Positions 24,412 to 29,530 of a stretch of DNA of 29,530 bases are shown here, one piece after another (positions within the stretch are counted from its first letter, which is position 1; every line of letters begins with the position of its first letter). The notes under the pieces were generated by a model. That model had not been told where the DNA came from. It saw nothing but the letters and a program-made list of their open reading frames with translations, and searched no databases. The position numbers were made by a program, and so were the translations under genes. Origin of the DNA: Sva-07 sp035529175 (GTDB lineage Bacteria; Actinomycetota; Acidimicrobiia; Acidimicrobiales; Ilumatobacteraceae); assembly GCA_035529175.1 (NCBI GenBank), contig DATKXG010000005.1:1-29530 (forward strand). The letters run 5' to 3'.

Positions 24412-25773
24412 TCAGTCGGCGTCGGGGTCTACCGCATCCGCCGATTCCTCGGCGGCGGCCTCCTCCGCCTCGGTCATCGGCACCGCGACGGCGGCGTCGG
24501 CGACGAGGTCGGCGGCCTTGGCCACTAGCATTTCGTCACGCAGCGCCTCACGCCTGCCCGATTTCTCGAGATCCGCGAGCAGCTGCAGGTGATCCCGGCC
24601 CAGCGCCTCGGCGTCGCGCTTGACGACCTCGGCGATGTCGTCGTCGGTGACCTCGAGCTTCTCGGCTTCGGCGATCGCCTCCAGCACCAGTTGCCGCTTG
24701 ATGATGAACTCGGCCTGCGGACGCATCTCTTCTTCGATGTCCTGCGGCGTCTTCTCAAGCACGCCGAGATACACGTCCATGGTGAGGCCCTGCTCGCCGA
24801 CGCGCTCCTCGAGTTGGTGGAAGAGCCGGTGCGCCTCGCGGTCGACCATCGTCACCGGGACCGCGATGGTGGCGTGCTCCACGGCCTTCTCCACGGCCGC
24901 GGCGCGGAACTCACGCTCCACGCCCGCCTCGGCGGCGGCCTGCAGCCGCTCGCGCACGTCGGCGCTCAGCTCTTCCATGGTCTCGAACTCGCTCACGTCG
25001 GCCGCGAAGGCATCGTCGAGCTCTGGGACGACCTTCTCCTTGATTTCCTTGACGGTGACGGTGAACGTCGCCAGTTGCCCGGCGAGCTCTTCCGCGTGAT
25101 AGTCATCCGGGAACGTGATGTCGAAGGACTTCTCGTCCCCGGCGTTGACGCCGATGAGTTCCTCTTCGAAGCCGGGGATGAGGCTGGCGCGGCCGACCTC
25201 GTACATCTGGTCCTTGCCCTGAGCGCCCTCGATCGGCTCCCCGTCACGAGCCCCGGACATGTCCATGAGCACGAAGTCACCGTCCTGGACCGGCCTGTCC
25301 TCGATAGGCTGCAGGCTGGAGAGCCTCTCCTGCAGCATCGCCAGCTGGGCCGAGATCTGGTCGTCGGTGACGTCGACCTCGCGCTTCGGCACCTCGAGGC
25401 CCTTGTACTCGCCGAGCGTGGGCACGGGCAGCGTCTGGACCTTCAGCGAGAAGCTGTAATCGGCGGTCTCGTCGAGCGGCCCGACCTGGAGGTCGGATGT
25501 CCCGACGGCGGCGTCGTAGAGTCCGGCCTCGTGGAGGGCCTCGTCGCCCCACTCGGGGATGGCGTCCTCGAGCGCTTCGCCGCGGATGAAGTCGGCGCCG
25601 ACGTTCTGGATCACGAGGTCGACCGGCACGCGCCCCTTGCGGAACCCGGGAAGCTGCATCTCTTCGCGGACCTTGGCGACCGTGCGGTCGTAGACCTTCT
25701 TGACGGCTGCAACGGGGACTTCGACGCTGAGCTCGACCTCGTTCTCGCCTGTGGGGCTGACCTTCGTCTTCAC
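24412..25773 (-). CDS. tig: Trigger factor
   Basis: A 453-residue ribosome-associated chaperone and prolyl isomerase. The ribosome-binding signature GFRKGRVP is at 43-50. The FKBP-like PPIase domain follows at about 160-245 (GDFVLMDMSGARDGEPI, LIPGFEEELIGVNAGDEKSF), and then the helical C-terminal arms with an acidic tail. The GTG at 25773 has GGAG 8 bases upstream; longer in-frame readings lack this. It is 56 bases before clpP, in the classic tig-clpP-clpX order. Confidence 0.96.
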   Translation of the reverse strand: MKTKVSPTGENEVELSVEVPVAAVKKVYDRTVAKVREEMQLPGFRKGRVPVDLVIQNVGADFIRGEALEDAIPEWGDEALHEAGLYDAAVGTSDLQVGPLDETADYSFSLKVQTLPVPTLGEYKGLEVPKREVDVTDDQISAQLAMLQERLSSLQPIEDRPVQDGDFVLMDMSGARDGEPIEGAQGKDQMYEVGRASLIPGFEEELIGVNAGDEKSFDITFPDDYHAEELAGQLATFTVTVKEIKEKVVPELDDAFAADVSEFETMEELSADVRERLQAAAEAGVEREFRAAAVEKAVEHATIAVPVTMVDREAHRLFHQLEERVGEQGLTMDVYLGVLEKTPQDIEEEMRPQAEFIIKRQLVLEAIAEAEKLEVTDDDIAEVVKRDAEALGRDHLQLLADLEKSGRREALRDEMLVAKAADLVADAAVAVPMTEAEEAAAEESADAVDPDAD

Positions 25774-25799
25774 TGTTGATTCTCCGTCTGTCGCTGGAA

Positions 25800-25846
25800 C
25801 GGTCCGCAGACGCCGCCGACGGCACTGCGGACCGCCATGTGGTCCG
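25800..25846 (-). promoter_or_regulatory. Mutually exclusive hairpins in the tig leader
   Basis: In the transcript between tRNA-Leu and tig, CGGACC (25841-25846) can pair with GGTCCG (25828-25833), a 6-bp stem with a 7-base loop. The same 25828-25833 segment is also part of 25825-25834, which pairs with 25800-25809 (CTGCGGACCG) in a perfect 10-bp stem. The two folds exclude each other. The second could terminate tRNA transcription or gate tig, but no U-run follows it. The pairings are certain; regulation is inferred. Confidence 0.4.
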
Positions 25847-25868
25847 TATGGGGTAGGGCCCGAGCCTG

Positions 25869-25954
25869 TGGTGCGGGTGAGAGGACTTGAACCTCCACGA
25901 GCAGAGCTCACCAGATCCTAAGTCTAGCGCGTCTACCAGTTCCGCCACACCCGC
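25869..25954 (-). tRNA. tRNA-Leu (anticodon UAG)
   Basis: A class II tRNA of 83 nt plus encoded CCA. The acceptor GCGGGTG pairs with CACCCGC, the T-loop reads TTCAAGT, the long variable arm is GTGAGCTCTGCTCGT-like, and the anticodon loop CTTAGGA contains TAG. It would decode CUA and, by wobble, other CUN codons. The T-arm and D-arm consensus are intact. Confidence 0.95.
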
Positions 25955-26007
25955 ACGTCGTTAACGTGGACGGCCGGCGCTCCGCGCCGGCCGGTGCATC
26001 GCGAGTC

Positions 26008-26084
26008 TGGGGTGAAGGACGGGATTCGAACCCGCGACCGCCGGGACCACAACCCGGAGCTCTGCCAGCTGAGCTACCTTCACC
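26008..26084 (-). tRNA. tRNA-His (anticodon GUG)
   Basis: The acceptor GTGAAGG pairs with CCTTCAC; the anticodon stem CCGGG/CCCGG encloses loop TTGTGGT with GTG; the T-arm is GCGGG-TTCGAAT-CCCGT. The discriminator is C73 followed by encoded CCA, and the base before the acceptor is G, so the His-specific G-1 is encoded at 26084. It lies 53 bases upstream of tRNA-Leu on the same strand. Confidence 0.96.
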
Positions 26085-26231
26085 ACCGGTCGCCGCGCCG
26101 AGAGGCGCCGCAGCGGCGCCGATGACACGGTCGACGCGAAAGGATACCACGAGCGCGGACACGCGTCACACGGGGGAGCCGGGCAAGCTCGCGAGGCGGC
26201 CCGTCGCTCGGCCCGCCGCCGGCGCCCGCCC

Positions 26232-26936
26232 TCAGGCCGGCGCCAGATACTCATTGCGCACGTCTTGCACGAGCGCCCCGTCGCTGACCTCGAGGATCCG
26301 GTCGGTCTGCTGCGCCACGCTGCGGTCGTGCGTCACGATGATGAAGGCGGTCCCGAGCTCCTCGCTGATCTCTCGGAAGAGCTTGTACACGGCCTTCGTG
26401 TTCTCCGTGTCGAGGTTCCCGGTGGGCTCGTCCGCAAGAACCAGCGCGGGTCGGTTCATCAGCGCGCGGGCGATGGCCACACGCTGCTTCTGCCCGCCGG
26501 AGAGATCGTTGGCGTTCTTCTTCTCGAGGCCCTCGAGACCCAGCAGGGCGAGGTTCTGTTCGGCTCGCGGCACGAGTTCGGCCGGGGCGACGCCGGCGAT
26601 CCGCCCCGGCATCAGCACGTTCTCGAGGACGCTGAACTCCGGCAGCAGGTAGTGAAACTGGAAGACGAAGCCGATGACGTCGTTGCGCAGGGCGGCGCGT
26701 TGCTTGCGGCTCGCCGCCGTCGTGTCGTGGCCGTCGAGGATCACGCGACCCGTGCTCGGTGTGTCGAGCAGGCCGACGAGGTTGAGAAGCGTGGACTTGC
26801 CGGATCCCGACTGGCCGACGACCGAGGCGAACTCCCCAGCCTGGATCTCGAACGACACCTCGTGCAGGGCCACGGTCTTGACCACGGTCCCGTAGGTCTT
26901 CCCGATCTGCTCGGCGTGGACCAGCACCTCAGCCAC
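26232..26936 (-). CDS. ABC transporter ATPase, LolD/MacB type
   Basis: A 234-residue ATPase. Walker A is GQSGSGKST (41-49), the Q-loop Gln93, the signature LSGGQKQR (145-152), Walker B VLADEP (166-171) and the switch His in VTHD. The family drives FtsX-type permeases that extrude peptides, antibiotics or lipoproteins by mechanotransmission. It overlaps the permease gene by 8 bases (GTGGCTGA), so the pair is translationally coupled. In a Gram-positive-type actinobacterium lipoprotein sorting to an outer membrane is not expected, so substrate is open. A 148-base gap without a gene separates it from tRNA-His. Confidence 0.92.
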   Translation of the reverse strand: MAEVLVHAEQIGKTYGTVVKTVALHEVSFEIQAGEFASVVGQSGSGKSTLLNLVGLLDTPSTGRVILDGHDTTAASRKQRAALRNDVIGFVFQFHYLLPEFSVLENVLMPGRIAGVAPAELVPRAEQNLALLGLEGLEKKNANDLSGGQKQRVAIARALMNRPALVLADEPTGNLDTENTKAVYKLFREISEELGTAFIIVTHDRSVAQQTDRILEVSDGALVQDVRNEYLAPA

Positions 26937-28080
26937 CCTGGATCACCTCGATGGGGTCGAGCTTGGACGTGCGCCGCGACGGGATGAACGAGGACACAAC
27001 GGCCACGAGGACGCCGACCGCGAACGAGATCACGACGAAGCCCACCTGCGGCGTGATCGGGAACAGCGACTCCGAGTCGCGCCCCAGGAACGTGAACAGG
27101 GCGATCAGGCCGAGTCCGGCGGCCACGCCGACCGCGGCGCCGCTGACGCCGAGGATGAGCGCCTGCCAGAGGAAGATGCGGCCGGACTGGCGGTCGCGCA
27201 TGCCCATCGCCTTGAGGATACCGATCTGACGCGTCTTCTGGACGGCCGAGATCGCCAGCGTCGAGGCTATGCCCAGAGCGACCGCGACGAGAACGAAGAA
27301 CTGGATCATGTAGCTGGACGAGCTCTGGCTCTGGAGGGCCGAGAGGAGGTCGGCGTTCTCCGCCTGCCATTCTGTGACCGTGAGAGCATCGAGTGCCGGC
27401 TCGACGCGCAGGTCGGCGGCCACCTGCTCAGACGAGAAGACGTCGCTCACCTGCGCGTCGATCGCCGAGTATTGGTCGGCCTCGAGCCCCAGCACGGCGG
27501 CGGCCTCGTCGCCGTTCACGAAAGCCGTGGCGCTGTTGGCCGCGGCGGACCCGAAGTCGAACACGCCGGCCACCCTCAGTTCGGCCGGCTTGCCCGTGGG
27601 AAGCACGAACTCCGCCGCGTCGCCCGGCAGGAGCGCGAAGGTGTCGGCGAAGTCCTTGCCGACAAGCACTTCACCGGCGGCGAGCGACGCCTCACCGGCG
27701 ACCGTCCTGCCGGAGATGTCGTAGATCGTGTCGAGCTGGTCGAGCGCGCCGCCGGTGAGCTGGAGCGGCGCGCTCTCGGCGCCCTTGCGGAAGATCGCCG
27801 AGTAGGTCCGCGTAGGCACGACGGTGGTGATCTCGCTCTGGGACTCCATCGTCTGCCTGAGATCGGGCCCGAAGGTCACGGGTTGCCCTTCCTGCTCCGC
27901 CTGGACCACGAGTTGCGGACTGTTGCCGATCGTCTGGTCGACGAGGCTTGTCTGCAGGCTGGTGATGAGCGAACCGAGAAAGACCTGCACCCCGATGCCG
28001 ACGGCGATGCCGGCGGCGATCAGAAGAGATTGGACCGGGCTCTTGCGGAGGAAGCGGACGGCGATGCGCAGGCTCAGCAC
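26929..28080 (-). CDS. ABC transporter permease, FtsX/MacB/LolC type
   Basis: A 383-residue permease with the standard four-helix layout: one transmembrane segment near the N-terminus (about 17-40), a large extracytoplasmic domain (about 41-253), then three segments (about 258-280, 305-330, 346-366). The IGILKAMGMRDRQ segment (286-298) is the conserved coupling region of FtsX-like permeases. The C-terminus KLDPIEVIQGG is typical. The GTG start at 28080 is 3 bases after the stop of the B12-binding gene. One permease plus one ATPase implies a homodimeric transporter. Confidence 0.9.
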   Translation of the reverse strand: MLSLRIAVRFLRKSPVQSLLIAAGIAVGIGVQVFLGSLITSLQTSLVDQTIGNSPQLVVQAEQEGQPVTFGPDLRQTMESQSEITTVVPTRTYSAIFRKGAESAPLQLTGGALDQLDTIYDISGRTVAGEASLAAGEVLVGKDFADTFALLPGDAAEFVLPTGKPAELRVAGVFDFGSAAANSATAFVNGDEAAAVLGLEADQYSAIDAQVSDVFSSEQVAADLRVEPALDALTVTEWQAENADLLSALQSQSSSSYMIQFFVLVAVALGIASTLAISAVQKTRQIGILKAMGMRDRQSGRIFLWQALILGVSGAAVGVAAGLGLIALFTFLGRDSESLFPITPQVGFVVISFAVGVLVAVVSSFIPSRRTSKLDPIEVIQGG

Positions 28081-28083
28081 GTG

Positions 28084-28806
28084 TCAGCTCTCTGGCGCAG
28101 CATCAGCTTCGTCGGTCGCGACCTCCGCGCCTCTGCCGGCGCCATCCCCCAGCAACTCGTCGAGGTTGACGACCTCTTGAGGCAACCATCCGGTCGCCGC
28201 CCCCACGAAGGCAGGGCCTCCGACCCAGATGTCCAGGCCGGGCAACTCATTCTTGAGAGCGTCGACCGCGTGCCGCACGGCGACCCGGTGAAAGTGCGTG
28301 GACGAGCTCATCACGACCGCGTCGACGCCGAGGCGCCTGGCGGCGTCCGCGATCTCGGCGACGGGAGTGTCGGGTCCGAGAAAGTACGTCGTCCAGCCCG
28401 CCATGTCGAAGCGGTCCGACACCATGCGCAGGCCGAGGTCGTGTCCCTCATCCGGCGGGCACGCCAGCAGCACGCCCCTTCCGGAAGTTTCCACCGCAGC
28501 CTTCGCCTTCAGGACGCCCGGATAGAGGATCTCGACGATGGTGCGCACCGTGGCGCTGGCCAGGTGCTCCTCCCAGACGGCGGTACTCCCCCGCTGCCAG
28601 GCTTCCCCGGTGTCGGCGAGGATGCGAACGAGCACGTCGCGATAGAGCACGGGGATGCTGATGCCGCCCGACGTGACGGCCTCCACGGCAGTCCGCACGG
28701 CGGTCTCCTTGTCGTGCTCGGCGAGCGCCGCCGCCACCGCCTCGTAGACGGCGATGACGCGGGGGTCACTGGGCGGCGAGTCCGGACTGACGTGAGGTTC
28801 GTTCAT
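28084..28806 (-). CDS. Stand-alone B12-binding protein with CarH-like sensor motifs
   Basis: A 240-residue protein. Residues 15-100 form a helical bundle containing W70 followed after nine residues by E80-H81, the Wx9EH motif of CarH/LitR-type photoreceptors. The B12-binding Rossmann domain at about 110-225 has the cobalt-ligand motif EGHDLG (120-125), an ExHxxG form, then GWTTYFLGPDTP. The MerR-type DNA-binding domain of CarH is absent; only about 15 disordered residues precede the bundle. It is first in an operon with an ABC permease and ATPase. Options are a light- or cobalamin-responsive partner of another regulator or a corrinoid protein of a methyltransferase; no methyltransferase is nearby. 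Confidence 0.8.
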   Translation of the reverse strand: MNEPHVSPDSPPSDPRVIAVYEAVAAALAEHDKETAVRTAVEAVTSGGISIPVLYRDVLVRILADTGEAWQRGSTAVWEEHLASATVRTIVEILYPGVLKAKAAVETSGRGVLLACPPDEGHDLGLRMVSDRFDMAGWTTYFLGPDTPVAEIADAARRLGVDAVVMSSSTHFHRVAVRHAVDALKNELPGLDIWVGGPAFVGAATGWLPQEVVNLDELLGDGAGRGAEVATDEADAAPES

Positions 28807-28849
28807 CGGCAGCCTTCTACCCGCGAAGATTCGGGCCGTAACGACGGTG

Positions 28850-28896
28850 TGGCGCGCCCGGCAGGATTCGAACCTGCGGCCTGAAGATCAGAAGTC
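28850..28896 (-). pseudogene. 3' fragment of tRNA-Arg(UCU), candidate attachment site
   Basis: From position 30 of the tRNA to CCA the fragment is intact: anticodon loop CTTCTGA with TCT, stem TCTTC, variable AGGCC, T-arm GCAGG-TTCGAAT-CCTGC, acceptor strand CGGGCGC, discriminator G and CCA. Upstream there is no D-arm and no GCGCCCG acceptor strand. Homology to a tRNA stops at the anticodon stem, as expected where a tyrosine recombinase crossed over in the anticodon loop. The full tRNA should lie beyond the right edge of the window with an integrated element between. Confidence 0.75.
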
Positions 28897-28948
28897 CCGA
28901 GCGTTCGGCGGACAAGGCGTCCGAACCGTCTGATTCAGTCTCAGACTG

Positions 28949-29119
28949 TACGGCCTTCACCGCACACGTTGTGGACTCCCCGGACTGCCGGCAGCAGTTG
29001 AGCAGGATCCACGGATGGTCGCTGCCCAGGACCTCTGATCGCCAGGGGTCCAGGACCATGCCGACGCCGGCGGCGAGGGCCACGGGGGCGCGGGCGAGGT
29101 CGAGGGCCAGTCGGCTCAT
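28949..29119 (-). pseudogene. Truncated phage terminase large-subunit remnant
   Basis: From ATG 29119 the first 57 codons read like a phage terminase large-subunit N-terminus: MSRLALDLARAPVAL, then LDPWRSEVLGSDHP, then ILLNCCRQSGESTT. The last matches the terminase ATPase motif CRQSGKST, but the Walker A lysine is Glu48. After about residue 57 the similarity ends and the frame runs into the tRNA-Arg fragment, so at least 400 residues are missing. It is not functional as a packaging motor. It lies 52 bases from the attachment-site fragment. Confidence 0.65.
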
Positions 29120-29137
29120 GACACACCGTCTGGTAGC

Positions 29138-29386
29138 ATGTCAGCCATGAGGCTGAATGACGACGACACTGCGCCGCGAACGCGCCGCCGCTTTCTGCGA
29201 CTGAGGCAGTTCCTCGTGTTTGGGTTGAGCTTGCTTGGCGCCTTCGAATGCCTCGACCTGCTGGACCCTTCACAGGATTGGAGCTTCGCCCTACGCCTCG
29301 CGCTGGGCTTCGCTGTGTATGTCGTCCTGCTTGTGGCGCTGAACTGGCTGCTGCGAACGGGTCTCCGTTTTTGGCCTTCGTCGTAG
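29138..29386 (+). CDS. Small two-helix membrane protein, unknown
   Basis: An 82-residue ORF (an alternative ATG is at 29147) with a charged N-terminus rich in Asp and Arg, a hydrophobic segment at about 24-44 and a second at about 52-72. Third-position GC is lower than in the neighbouring core genes, fitting acquired DNA. A TGG-TAGCAT box overlaps the start region. No family is recognised. It lies in the island-edge segment, divergent from the terminase remnant. Confidence 0.45.
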   Translation: MSAMRLNDDDTAPRTRRRFLRLRQFLVFGLSLLGAFECLDLLDPSQDWSFALRLALGFAVYVVLLVALNWLLRTGLRFWPSS

Positions 29387-29393
29387 GGGGTAC

Positions 29394-29530
29394 TCGCGGT
29401 CCCGCCTCCAGCTCCGGCAGTCGCCCGGAGACGGCAGCGCGGGCGTCCGGGTACTGCATGAGGGCGGACAGGATCACGTCACGCACGCTCAGCCACTCCG
29501 GCGAGGCCATGAGGTTGACCCGTGACGTGT
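29394..29530 (-). CDS. Partial ORF, possibly terminase small-subunit C-terminus
   Basis: The frame is open to the right edge and reads TSRVNLMASPEWLSVRDVI, then LSALMQYPDARAAVSG and RLPELEAG. The W-xxR-xxI-xxAL-xxYPDARAAV pattern recalls C-termini of actinophage terminase small subunits, which would fit its position upstream of the large-subunit remnant on the same strand. This is a weak impression. Beyond about 29394 the frame continues as apparent noise opposite the plus-strand ORF, so the real end is not defined. Confidence 0.3.

Noticed and set aside
28850..28960. tRNA-Sec for the candidate selenoprotein
   Set aside because: A TCA triplet lies near the T-arm, but it falls in the 3' anticodon stem and variable loop of a tRNA-Arg(UCU) fragment; there is no 8-bp acceptor, D-arm or long variable arm.
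28850..29119. Group I intron splitting tRNA-Arg
   Set aside because: The break is in the anticodon stem before an intact loop, no 5' exon is found to 29530, and a terminase relic lies there instead.
28941..29393. Continuation of the right-edge ORF across the plus-strand membrane ORF
   Set aside because: Composition turns to Pro/Arg-rich noise and it overlaps two better candidates.

Overview
The window looks like a chromosomal segment of a high-GC actinobacterium, most likely an acidimicrobial (Ilumatobacter-like) lineage. This rests on the actinobacterial gene order (coaD / SepIVA-like / DUF177 / rpmF; mreBCD-mrdA-rodA-rne-rplU-rpmA; tig-clpP-clpX-folC-ndk), the strong GC bias at third codon positions, many GTG starts, and Thr-rich tracts in an exported protein. 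The genus is an inference; no rRNA is present.

Layout. 1-2663 (minus strand): rsmD, coaD, a SepIVA/DivIVA-type coiled-coil protein, a DUF177 protein, rpmF and the 5' end of plsX. 2722-2913 (plus): a small CxxC protein convergent with recG. 2954-6804 (minus): a DAK2/FakA-type protein overlapping recG by 4 bases. 6959-9357 (plus): rpmB, a cold-shock-like small protein and the GTP-type PEP carboxykinase, ending at two strong hairpins. 9484-20852 (minus): ndk, then the rod-shape and elongation cluster mreB-mreC-mreD-mrdA(PBP2)-rodA, then rne, a short gene with an in-frame TGA, an alkylsulfatase-like metallo-beta-lactamase, rplU and rpmA. 21145-26084 (minus): tRNA-His, tRNA-Leu, tig, clpP, clpX and folC, with a tandem hairpin repeat between folC and ndk. 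26232-28806 (minus): a three-gene operon of a stand-alone B12-binding protein, an FtsX-type ABC permease and a LolD/MacB-type ATPase. 28850-29530: the edge of an integrated element, with a 3' fragment of tRNA-Arg(UCU), a truncated phage terminase remnant and unknown small ORFs.

Functionally the segment holds core machinery. Ribosomal proteins (L32, L28, L27, L21) and RNA processing (RsmD, RNase E/G) sit beside wall elongation (MreBCD, PBP2, RodA, SepIVA-like), protein folding and turnover (trigger factor, ClpXP), cofactor and lipid steps (CoaD, FolC, PlsX), gluconeogenesis (PEPCK) and recombination (RecG).

The most interesting signal is at 11491-11805. This compact gene starts 2 bases after the rne stop behind a good ribosome-binding site, is interrupted only by TGA at codon 30, and carries a 6-bp, GGTC-loop hairpin 14 bases after that TGA, as expected for a bacterial SECIS element. 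It is a candidate selenoprotein. Second-tier signals are the tRNA-Arg attachment-site scar with the terminase relic, the B12 protein carrying the Wx9EH and ExHxxG motifs of CarH-type light sensors without a DNA-binding domain, and two kinds of palindromic intergenic repeat.
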